Assembly: GCA_929200485.1 (NCBI GenBank)
Contig: CAKMZU010000007.1
Coordinates: 8,871 to 16,131 of the forward strand
Direction of reading: 5' to 3'
DNA length: 7,261 nt
Origin: an uncultured Gammaproteobacteria bacterium
GTDB taxonomy: Bacteria > Pseudomonadota > Gammaproteobacteria > Pseudomonadales > DT-91
Shown here one piece after another: positions 1 to 7,058 of the stretch (positions within the stretch are counted from its first letter, which is position 1; each line of letters opens with the position of its first letter). Below the pieces are notes generated by a model that was given only the letters and a program-made list of their open reading frames with translations, had not been told where the DNA came from and ran no database searches. A program made the position numbers and the translations under genes.

Positions 1-1001
<1,001 letters not shown>

Positions 1002-1023
1002 TTAATACATTATGTTGTGATTG

Positions 1024-1052
1024 CTTAAATTTGTTGAAACTGGACAAGTCAA
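1024..1052 (-). promoter_or_regulatory. Candidate ligA promoter
   Basis: On the minus strand, TTGACT (1047-1052, 5/6 to the -35 consensus) is followed after 17 bp by TTTAAG (1024-1029, 4/6 to the -10 consensus). Transcription would start near 1017, giving a leader of about 43 nt before the ligA ATG. A second possible -10, CATAAT, lies a little downstream at about 1009-1014. The call rests on consensus matching in an AT-rich gap and is tentative. If real, it lies inside the inverted-repeat-bounded segment, so that segment would supply the ligA promoter. Confidence 0.3.
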
Positions 1053-1081
1053 AGGCACGTTTAATCAGCTAAATAAATCTG

Positions 1082-1135
1082 GATTAACGCAGGTTGAAGG
1101 AAATTTAAGCGTAACTCTTCAGGCTGCGTTTAATT
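1082..1135. repeat. Imperfect inverted repeat / hairpin in the zipA-ligA gap
   Basis: The arms 1086-1099 (AACGCAGGTTGAAG) and 1117-1130 (CTTCAGGCTGCGTT) pair at 12 of 14 positions around a 17-nt loop. With a one-base bulge the pairing extends outward to about 1082/1135. In the zipA-to-ligA transcript this would be a sizeable stem-loop. No run of U follows it on either strand, so it is not a classical intrinsic terminator. Its centre (about 1108) lies within 5 bp of the centre of the 16-bp inverted repeat that encloses it (1113). A further ATTAAACG copy on the minus strand (1058-1065) could compete for one arm. Confidence 0.55.
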
Positions 1136-1220
1136 GTTGGATCGAGTTCGGTTATATGTATGGCTACTTTTCACTCAATCTCCATGATAATAAGAAAAAA
1201 TGTGCAGCAGCAGTTGGACA

Positions 1221-2090
1221 TTAAACATCAACAGAACCTAATAATTTGCGTTGTAAAAAGTCGCGTATTTGTTGGCGATGGTGTTCAAGTCGCTGATCTG
1301 TGACGTGTGAAAGATTCTCATCTTTAATGGTTGCCCCTAGATTGCTGGCGACACACTGGGCAGTTTCTATCATGCAATTGATGGCTCCGGTGGGGTTTTC
1401 AGGCCCTGGTAAGCATAGAAGAAAGCTCACGCCAGGGGTTTCTAGCCCTTCAAGGCTCTCATTGCCAAAGGTGCCAGGTTCCACCATATTAACCACGCTA
1501 AATTGAATATCCCCTTGACCATGCTCTTTTTCAAAACGGTAGAAAACGCCATTAGGCTGGTAACGGCAATCACAGGCATCAAGTATGGCTTTTAGCTTGG
1601 CGGAGTTCAGCGTATTAGGTGGTGAGGTCATCACATTTAACAGGATGATCTCTTCAGGCTGAGCAATCGGTTCATGCGCGGCTTCTTCAGGAAATTCTAT
1701 TTCAGGGGTTGCAGTGGAAAGTGGCTGAATGGCATCGGCAATGGTATTGACACTGTTTAAATTTTCAGATTCGGCTTGTTTTTCGAAGGGGGCTTCAGGC
1801 TTTTTTTGGAAAGGGTCTTCAAATAAAGGATCAATGTCGTAAGTATTTTTTAGCGCTTTATCGTCTTCGGCACCAACGGTTCTAACGTTACCGACATCAG
1901 AGTACTTAAAATCTGTCTCTTCGTCTTTGAAATCTTCGCTACGGTAATTACGCGCAGAGCGTTTTGCACTTTTGGAAAGCTTGACTTGGTTTTGTCTTTC
2001 TCGTCTAGCTCGGCGGTAACCATCAAGCGCGACAGCTAAAAGAAGCAAAACGCCGATGACCATAAGCCAGTCCCTGATACTTAGATCCAT
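1221..2090 (-). CDS. zipA: Cell division protein ZipA
   Basis: ZipA is an inner-membrane division protein that binds the C-terminal tail of FtsZ and helps anchor and stabilise the Z ring. The 289-residue product has the ZipA architecture. A short N-terminal membrane segment at about residues 7-23 (WLMVIGVLLLLAVALDG) is followed by a basic stretch (RRARRERQ, 26-33). A charged, proline- and acid-rich linker runs from about 40 to 145. A C-terminal FtsZ-binding domain occupies about 147-283. Diagnostic matches to E. coli ZipA are NMVEPGTF (201-208) and TPGV followed by a hydrophobic strand (218-228). The ATG at 2090 has a strong Shine-Dalgarno sequence. The gene sits between smc and ligA in the same direction, 321 bp and 246 bp from them. 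The last five residues (GSVDV) and the stop codon come mostly from the right arm of the 16-bp inverted repeat, so the natural C-terminus may have been altered. Confidence 0.96.
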   Translation of the reverse strand: MDLSIRDWLMVIGVLLLLAVALDGYRRARRERQNQVKLSKSAKRSARNYRSEDFKDEETDFKYSDVGNVRTVGAEDDKALKNTYDIDPLFEDPFQKKPEAPFEKQAESENLNSVNTIADAIQPLSTATPEIEFPEEAAHEPIAQPEEIILLNVMTSPPNTLNSAKLKAILDACDCRYQPNGVFYRFEKEHGQGDIQFSVVNMVEPGTFGNESLEGLETPGVSFLLCLPGPENPTGAINCMIETAQCVASNLGATIKDENLSHVTDQRLEHHRQQIRDFLQRKLLGSVDV

Positions 2091-2095
2091 GACAT

Positions 2096-2101
2096 TCTCC
2101 T
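2096..2101 (-). promoter_or_regulatory. zipA ribosome-binding site
   Basis: AGGAGA on the minus strand lies 5 nt before the ATG at 2090. It decides between two ATGs: another at 2095 directly abuts the Shine-Dalgarno sequence and would encode only four residues before a stop. The site overlaps the edge of a short tandem duplication, TGCTTAAC followed by TGCTTAA (2101-2115, plus strand). Confidence 0.75.
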
Positions 2102-2411
2102 GCTTAACTGCTTAAAAATTGAACGATCTATGTCCGTTAACTGCATATTAGAAGATTTTTGCATTAATATCACGTTAATGGGTTTTTTTTAAGTTTTTTT
2201 AGTCTTATTTGGTTGAACTTGGCGACGTACGCGTTTCATTATTGAAATCTTGTACAACATGTCAATTCCTATGTTGGCTATGTCTTCTCGTGAACAAAGC
2301 GCCCAACAAAACTGAATACAAAAACTAAATAATTCAATAATCGCCGTATGTGCTAACTCTATATATGCTCTAAATCAGTGTCTTTATCTATCAAGCTCTG
2401 ACAAAAGCCGC
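2102..2411. other. smc-zipA intergenic region
   Basis: This stretch of about 310 bp is AT-rich and holds no convincing gene. It contains a good minus-strand promoter candidate (2238-2265). Two phased A-tracts lie at 2183-2190 and 2194-2200. An inverted repeat ATTATTGAA/TTCAATAAT (2238-2246 and 2333-2341) encloses a second one, TGTTGG/CCAACA (2272-2277 and 2303-2308), with nearly the same centre. A possible 23-codon minus-strand ORF lies at 2189-2260. No GC-rich hairpin followed by a U-run is seen after the smc stop codon, so read-through from smc into zipA remains possible. Confidence 0.6.
2238..2265 (-). promoter_or_regulatory. Candidate sigma-70 promoter for zipA
   Basis: On the minus strand, TTGACA (2260-2265, a perfect -35 consensus) is followed after 16 bp by AATAAT (2238-2243, 5/6 to the -10 consensus). 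The start would be near 2231, giving a zipA leader of about 140 nt. The spacer contains the palindrome TTGTACAA (2250-2257), a position where a repressor could act, though no specific regulator can be named. This is the best promoter match in the window and suggests zipA need not depend on smc transcription. Confidence 0.55.
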
Positions 2412-5400
2412 CTATAGTGATGCTAGCTCCACAGCCTCTTCAACATCAACCGTCACCATCCGTGAAACACCGGGTTCATGCATAGTGACACCTAATAGAT
2501 GCGTAGCCATTTCCATGGCAATCTTATTATGGGTTATGTAAATAAATTGTACTTGTTTCGACATTTCTTCAACCATTCGGGCATAGCGGCCAACATTCGC
2601 ATCATCCAGGGGTGCATCAACCTCATCGAGCATACAAAATGGCGCAGGATTAAGTCTGAATATGGAGAAAACCAAAGAAATAGCCGTTAGCGCTTTTTCA
2701 CCACCGGATAATAAGTGGATGGTACTGTTCTTTTTACCCGGGGGTTGCGCCATGATGGCGACACCGGTATCTAATAGGTCTTCACCCGTCATTTCAAGAT
2801 AAGCACGGCCACCGCCAAAGACTTTCGGGAATAATTCTTGTACGCCATCATTAATTTTATCGAAGGTTTCTTTAAATTTAAATCGGGTTTCTTTATCAAT
2901 CTTACGGATGGCGTTTTCAAGTGTGTTCAGGGCTTTTTCCAAGTCCTCGTTCTGTGAATCTAAATAGGTTTTACGTTCTTGTGCTACTTTAAATTCTTCA
3001 ATCGCAGCAAGGTTGATTGCGCCCAATCGGCTGATACGATTGCGCGTTTTTTCAAGGGTCTCTTTCCATACTTTTTTTGAGGCCTCTTCAGGTAGGAGCT
3101 TGATGACATCATCTAATGAAAAGTTATCTTCCGTGAGCTGATTTTTTACTGTCTCACGCTTAACTTCAATGCCTTGTGCCGCAATGCGGGATTTTTCGAG
3201 TTCGCCTCGAATGTTCTGATTTTCTTGTAGCAGGCGGTTTTTTTCCTGTTCGGTATCGCGCATGCTAGCTTCAACTTGCTCAAGTTTATCTTTTTCTATC
3301 CCGAGATCCTGTTCTGCCGATAAGCGCTTATCCAATAAGACTTCCAACTCATCCTGAAGATTTTGATCAGGTTGCTGAAGGTTATTGAGCGATTCTTCTA
3401 ATTGGCTTTTTCGACCGAGCACGTGCTGGAGTTGTTGATCCATTCGCGCCTGTTGTTGAATAAGATTGTTTTTGCTGGTTGCTGCACTTTGATGTTCTAT
3501 GCGTAGATTGGAGACTTTATCTCGTAGTTGACGAAGCCGATCAAGGCTGGCCTCTCGCTCTTCTCGTAACCGGTCTTTCTCATCCCCAAGCTGCATTTTC
3601 TGCTCAGAGTCTTCAGCCATTTTGCCAATCGCCATCTCAAGAACGGCACGGGATTCTGCCAGTTGATCCTGCTCATGCACCAATTGCTCATGTGTTTCTT
3701 GCAGATCGCTTTTTAAACGAGCCTTAGTCGCAATCATTTGTTCAATTTTGGATTGCAGGGCTGTACGTTCATTTTCTTTTTGTGCTTTTTCCTGGCCCAA
3801 TTGCTTTAATTCATTGGCCCATTGGTCTTTTTGGCGTTCTGCATCGGTCAGTTGCGCTAACGTTTGTTGGTGTGATTCCTGAAGCGCTGTTTCGCTGGCA
3901 AGCAATTCCTCTAGTGTTTTAGTTAGAGATTCTAGTTCACGCTGTCTCGCAATTAACCCATCACGGGCAGCATTGTTACCCAGCTTTTTAACCCAATTGT
4001 GGCCAACCCATATGCCATCTAAAGTGATGAAGGATTCATTTGCGGCAAGTTGGATGCGATTATTCAGTGCGTATTCGAAAGAATCGGCAACATAAATGCC
4101 GGCAAAAAAGCTGTTTAAATGGTTGTTGCCGTGGACTTTCGATGCGAGCGGTGTGCCAGAGAAGTGGCCTTGATAATCCAATGTGGCTTCATCAATCAAG
4201 CAAATGTCGGTATGGGTTAATTGATTGATTGCCTCGCCTAAATGATCAAGAGAATTAACACAAATACCCTGCAAATGCTCAGACAATACGGTTTCAACGG
4301 CGGTTTCAAACCCCGACTCCACCTTTAATCCATCGGCAATTCGCGGCAACTCTGAAAGATTGTGTGTGGTCAGCCATTGATTTAATCGTGCATTGCCATC
4401 ATCGAAGGCAGCCTGTTGGAGGGCTTCAAGCGATGCCGTTCGGCCTTTTTTCGATTGAATGTCGGTATTGAGCTGGTTTAATTGGCTGCTTTGGGCTTGC
4501 GTGTTTTCTCTTAATTGCTCAATGGTCGCTTGAGCATTTTCAAGATGAGCTTCCTTTTCAAGCCAATTTTCTTCAATCACTTCAATCGACTCGGTGAGTG
4601 CCTCAATGACGTCTTCGGATTCATCTGAGCCGGTGGCTGAGAGTTCATCTTGTAGTCGACGCTTTTTATCATTTAACCGAGTGATAATGGTTTCGCCATG
4701 TTGAATTCTGGATTGTTCGACTTCGACTTTTTGTTGCGCCTGATTGGCGATTTGATGGAAGTTTTCCCAGTTCTCCTGCCAGGATTGTAGTTTTTCTTCA
4801 ATCAATTGTTGAGATTCTTCGAGCGCCTCCTGCTCTTCTTGCATTGCCTCTAACTCTGGCTCGATGGCTAGAATTTTTTCTTCAAGCTGTTCGAGTTGAA
4901 CCTGATCTTCTTCTTTTAAAAATTCACTCTCTTTGACTTGGGCTGCAACATCTTCAAGCTCTGCCGTATATTTCTCGAGACTTTGTTGATGGTTTTGAAT
5001 AATTTGTTCAGCCTTGGCAATTTCATTACCGATACTGTAGTAACGATCCTGGGCTTTATTAAAACCTTCTCTGGCCTGTGCCTGGGATTCATAAAAGGTT
5101 TCCATTTCAGCATCCAGGCGCGTTTGCTCAGTGACAACTTTTTCTAAATCCAGTGAGAGTTTGTCAATTTCTGACCCTCCAGCTTGGAAGATTGAGTCCA
5201 GTTCCTGCCACTCTATGGCTAGAAGCTCAGCACTTAGCTGCCTTTCTTCGGCTTTAAAATTGGTGTATTTCTCAGCGGCATCGGCTTGTTTTTGTAGGTG
5301 CTGGAGCTGACGATCCAATTCTTCGCGGATGTCAGTGAGTCGCTCAAGGTTTTCAATTGTCCGCTTCATGCGGTTTTCGGTTTCTTTTCGACGCTCTTTA

Positions 5401-5918
5401 TACTTTGAGATGCCAGCGGCTTCTTCAATAAAAATACGAAGCTCCTCAGGCTTTGACTCGATTAATCGAGAAATCATGCCTTGTTCGATGATGGCATAAC
5501 TTCGAGGGCCCAACCCCGTGCCCAAGAAAATATCAGTAATGTCTTTACGGCGGCATTTTTGGCCGTTCAGGAAGTAATGGTTTTGCCCTTCTCTTGTCAC
5601 TCGCCTTTTGATGCCAACCTCAGAAAAGCTGGCATACTCTCCGCTTATCGCGCCATCAGAGTTATCAAAGATGAGCTCAATCGATGCTTGCCCCACGGGC
5701 TTTCTCCCGCCTGAGCCGTTAAAAATAACATCCGTCATTGACTCGCCACGGAGATTTTTCGCAGAACTTTCACCCATTACCCAGCGAACAGCATCAATAA
5801 TGTTGGATTTGCCACAGCCATTAGGTCCAACCACGGCAGACAGATTCGCCGGGAAGTTAACCGTTGTCGGGTCAACGAAGGATTTAAAACCTGCAAGCTT
5901 GATTGATTTTAAGCGCAT
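2412..5918 (-). CDS. smc: Chromosome partition protein Smc (condensin ATPase)
   Basis: Smc is the core ATPase of the bacterial condensin Smc-ScpAB, which loops and compacts DNA so that sister chromosomes separate. The 1168 residues match the usual length for gammaproteobacterial Smc, and the five-part layout is complete. The N-terminal head carries Walker A GPNGCGKS (31-38) and the IIEQG stretch (143-147) at the Q-loop position. A first coiled coil runs from about 170 to 500, rich in E, Q, L and K. The hinge lies at about 515-645, ending near GIWVGHNWVKK. A second coiled coil runs from about 655 to 1000. The C-terminal head has the ABC signature LSGGEKALTA (1070-1079), Walker B with the catalytic pair D1098-E1099 (CMLDEVDAPLDDANV) and an H-loop histidine (ITHNK, about 1130). 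The start MRLKSIKLAGFKSFVDPTTV is the standard Smc N-terminus. No strong Shine-Dalgarno sequence precedes the ATG. No truncation or missing catalytic residue is seen. The partners scpA and scpB are not in the window. Confidence 0.98.
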   Translation of the reverse strand: MRLKSIKLAGFKSFVDPTTVNFPANLSAVVGPNGCGKSNIIDAVRWVMGESSAKNLRGESMTDVIFNGSGGRKPVGQASIELIFDNSDGAISGEYASFSEVGIKRRVTREGQNHYFLNGQKCRRKDITDIFLGTGLGPRSYAIIEQGMISRLIESKPEELRIFIEEAAGISKYKERRKETENRMKRTIENLERLTDIREELDRQLQHLQKQADAAEKYTNFKAEERQLSAELLAIEWQELDSIFQAGGSEIDKLSLDLEKVVTEQTRLDAEMETFYESQAQAREGFNKAQDRYYSIGNEIAKAEQIIQNHQQSLEKYTAELEDVAAQVKESEFLKEEDQVQLEQLEEKILAIEPELEAMQEEQEALEESQQLIEEKLQSWQENWENFHQIANQAQQKVEVEQSRIQHGETIITRLNDKKRRLQDELSATGSDESEDVIEALTESIEVIEENWLEKEAHLENAQATIEQLRENTQAQSSQLNQLNTDIQSKKGRTASLEALQQAAFDDGNARLNQWLTTHNLSELPRIADGLKVESGFETAVETVLSEHLQGICVNSLDHLGEAINQLTHTDICLIDEATLDYQGHFSGTPLASKVHGNNHLNSFFAGIYVADSFEYALNNRIQLAANESFITLDGIWVGHNWVKKLGNNAARDGLIARQRELESLTKTLEELLASETALQESHQQTLAQLTDAERQKDQWANELKQLGQEKAQKENERTALQSKIEQMIATKARLKSDLQETHEQLVHEQDQLAESRAVLEMAIGKMAEDSEQKMQLGDEKDRLREEREASLDRLRQLRDKVSNLRIEHQSAATSKNNLIQQQARMDQQLQHVLGRKSQLEESLNNLQQPDQNLQDELEVLLDKRLSAEQDLGIEKDKLEQVEASMRDTEQEKNRLLQENQNIRGELEKSRIAAQGIEVKRETVKNQLTEDNFSLDDVIKLLPEEASKKVWKETLEKTRNRISRLGAINLAAIEEFKVAQERKTYLDSQNEDLEKALNTLENAIRKIDKETRFKFKETFDKINDGVQELFPKVFGGGRAYLEMTGEDLLDTGVAIMAQPPGKKNSTIHLLSGGEKALTAISLVFSIFRLNPAPFCMLDEVDAPLDDANVGRYARMVEEMSKQVQFIYITHNKIAMEMATHLLGVTMHEPGVSRMVTVDVEEAVELASL

Positions 5919-6044
5919 GAGGGATTCTTTTGTTGGGTATCTTTTAAGTTAGGTTTAATTCAGACAATTAGTGTAGAGGGCGTTCTCTATTAAATTCAAA
6001 TTTCTATTGCCGCGTAACATCTCATCATTCCGCGTTAATAATCA

Positions 6045-6097
6045 AAACAATCAGCGAAGCATGCTGAATTTAATTCAGAACACCGCCTCGATTGTTT
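6045..6097. repeat. Concentric dyad-symmetry element upstream of smc
   Basis: An outer inverted repeat AAACAATC (6045-6052) / GATTGTTT (6090-6097) and an inner one CTGAATT (6064-6070) / AATTCAG (6072-6078) share exactly the same centre, position 6071. The intervening 11-base segments are not symmetric (3/11). It resembles a bipartite operator or a long interrupted stem-loop. The start predicted from the candidate smc promoter (about 6093) falls in the outer arm, so the element would lie in the first 50 nt of the smc leader. Function is unknown. Confidence 0.5.
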
Positions 6098-6099
6098 AT

Positions 6100-6127
6100 A
6101 TTTTATGACAATTTTTAGTAGGTTCAA
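6100..6127 (-). promoter_or_regulatory. Candidate smc promoter
   Basis: On the minus strand, TTGAAC (6122-6127, 4/6 to the -35 consensus) is followed after 16 bp by TAAAAT (6100-6105, 5/6 to the -10 consensus). The start would be near 6093, leaving a leader of about 175 nt. The -35 adjoins the tandem array, so array-bound protein could affect it. The region is AT-rich and other hexamer pairs are possible, so this is tentative. Confidence 0.3.
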
Positions 6128-6209
6128 CCTAGTCGACAATGTATCTGGTTAACCAGGTATCTTGTCAACCAGGTATCTAGGCGACTGAGTATCTAGGCGA
6201 CTGAGTATC
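6125..6209. repeat. 16-bp-period tandem repeat array (about 4-5 copies)
   Basis: Four consecutive 16-bp units begin with GTATCT: GTATCTGGTTAACCAG (6141-6156), GTATCTTGTCAACCAG (6157-6172), and two identical copies of GTATCTAGGCGACTGA (6173-6188 and 6189-6204). A fifth GTATC starts at 6205 and then diverges. A degenerate unit (9/16) precedes the array at 6125-6140. The first full unit contains a perfect 12-bp palindrome, CTGGTTAACCAG. The array ends about 10 bp from the DUF481 stop codon. Two adjacent identical copies suggest recent duplication by replication slippage. The direct adjacency without spacers rules out CRISPR. Confidence 0.85.
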
Positions 6210-6219
6210 AAGCTTAGGG

Positions 6220-6945
6220 TCAAAAAGTGTACACAACAGAGGCCAGTGTCTCAATGTCTGTATTCTTTTTGTCGTCAGCGACTTCGGAGTTATGCTTAAG
6301 CCCGTAAGACACTCTCAATGACAGCTCATCGGTCAATCGTGATTTGACAAAAACGTTGGTTCGCGTGATGGTGTTAATGTCGGATGATTCAACGATGATT
6401 GTCTGGCCAAATTCTGCAGATTCTGAAAATTGATAGGAAAATTCTTCTGAAAAATAACCCAGAAAACTGTCCTCACGCTTTTTGGCATCTTCTTTTTTTT
6501 CCTGTATTCCACCGATACCGGCTTCAATCGAGAGTTGAATGGTATTTTTATTGATGAGTAGATGACCAATCCCTATAACGTAGGTTGCTTGGTAATCGAA
6601 GCCACTAAAGAGGTCTTTTTCATAAGTGGCCCTAAAGAATCCATAGGTTGATTTATTGAAATTACGATCAAGTTTTTCAGTGATGTAATACTTTTCTTCC
6701 GTTCGTTTTTCATCACTGACAGTATTGTTCGCATAGAGGTTCAGGGTATTTTTCCAAGGCTGGTCATCAAACACCAGTTTTTGATGAAACGAAAGGTTAT
6801 TTTCATTGGTATTACCCTTGGCGAATTTATAACCCAAAGCCGTTTCGCCTGACCATTTTTGTGGTTTTTCATCTTTTTTTTCTGCTTCATTAGCGAAGCT
6901 TGCCAGAGGTATTGAAGTAAGGAATATCAATAGTAATGAGCGCAT
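6220..6945 (-). CDS. DUF481 family (YdiY-like) outer-membrane protein
   Basis: The 241-residue product belongs to the DUF481 family, which includes E. coli YdiY, described as a putative salt-induced outer-membrane protein; the molecular function is not established. Residues 1-18 form a signal peptide (MRSLLLIFLTSIPLASFA) with a plausible signal peptidase I site after SFA. The mature part has the family pattern: W.GE.ALGYKFAKGNT near its start, then alternating polar/hydrophobic strands typical of a beta-barrel (for example LFSGFDYQATYVIGIGHLL). It ends in YTF, an aromatic C-terminus common in outer-membrane proteins. I chose the ATG at 6945 because it begins the signal peptide and sits just downstream of a TATAAT box. 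The frame stays open back to 7086, but that extension would cross the promoter and the divergent gene. No strong Shine-Dalgarno sequence is seen. The gene diverges from an antiporter-like gene and precedes smc. Confidence 0.88.
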   Translation of the reverse strand: MRSLLLIFLTSIPLASFANEAEKKDEKPQKWSGETALGYKFAKGNTNENNLSFHQKLVFDDQPWKNTLNLYANNTVSDEKRTEEKYYITEKLDRNFNKSTYGFFRATYEKDLFSGFDYQATYVIGIGHLLINKNTIQLSIEAGIGGIQEKKEDAKKREDSFLGYFSEEFSYQFSESAEFGQTIIVESSDINTITRTNVFVKSRLTDELSLRVSYGLKHNSEVADDKKNTDIETLASVVYTF

Positions 6946-6978
6946 AAGTGTTTTTATTTTGCTTGGAACGAAATGGGG

Positions 6979-6984
6979 ATTATA
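6979..6984 (-). promoter_or_regulatory. -10 box of the DUF481 gene
   Basis: A perfect TATAAT on the minus strand lies 33 bp before the chosen ATG, with a predicted start near 6972 and a leader of about 27 nt. No good -35 is present at the usual distance; TTGCAA (6999-7004) is only 14 bp away. A weak -35 may mean an activator is needed, which is inference. The box supports the ATG at 6945 over the upstream in-frame starts. Confidence 0.5.
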
Positions 6985-7014
6985 CCGACTAATATAGATT
7001 GCAACCATTTTAAA

Positions 7015-7043
7015 TTGATTGACTATCTTTATAACAACATTAT
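7015..7043 (+). promoter_or_regulatory. Candidate promoter of the antiporter-like gene
   Basis: TTGATT (7015-7020, 4/6) and CATTAT (7038-7043, 4/6) are spaced 17 bp apart, predicting a start near 7050. An overlapping TTGACT (7019-7024, 5/6) could pair with TATTTT (7041-7046) at 16 bp. Either gives a leader of under 10 nt, which would fit the absence of a visible Shine-Dalgarno sequence before the ATG at 7059. The matches are weak. Confidence 0.25.
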
Positions 7044-7058
7044 TTTTCAAACGACTCC

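Larger units (their letters stand above)
5919..6219. other. Gap between the DUF481 gene and smc
   Basis: These 301 bp contain no gene I can support. They hold, from the DUF481 stop towards smc, a 16-bp-period tandem repeat, a candidate smc promoter and a concentric dyad element, each listed separately. The 11-mer TTTAATTCAGA occurs at 5954-5964 and 6069-6079 (115 bp apart); the second copy is half of the inner dyad. A related TTAAATTCA lies at about 5990-5998. A short stem TCAGC/GCTGA (6051-6067) followed on the minus strand by a U-rich but interrupted tail could be a weak terminator for the DUF481 gene. No clear intrinsic terminator is present. Confidence 0.6.

Noticed and set aside
1021..1224. 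67-codon plus-strand frame in the zipA-ligA gap
   Set aside because: It starts with TTG without a ribosome-binding site, resembles no family I know, runs through the hairpin, and ends inside the inverted repeat antisense to zipA. The open frame is probably chance.
2093..2095. Alternative ATG just upstream of the zipA start
   Set aside because: It is out of frame, touches the Shine-Dalgarno sequence with no spacing, and meets a stop after four codons.
2162..2190. Intrinsic terminator, plus strand (CATTAA/TTAATG stem followed by GGGT8)
   Set aside because: The stem has only 6 AT-rich pairs, and no plus-strand gene ends upstream of it. The T-run is better read as an A-tract in the zipA leader.
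2499..5952. Several plus- and minus-strand ORFs of 60-115 codons overlapping smc
   Set aside because: They lie in other frames of a fully intact, highly conserved Smc reading frame and show no family resemblance or ribosome-binding sites.
6125..6209. CRISPR array
   Set aside because: The 16-bp units are directly adjacent with no spacers, and no cas genes are present.
6333..6569. 78-codon minus-strand frame inside the DUF481 gene
   Set aside because: It is an overlapping frame with no recognisable features, within a well-supported family gene.
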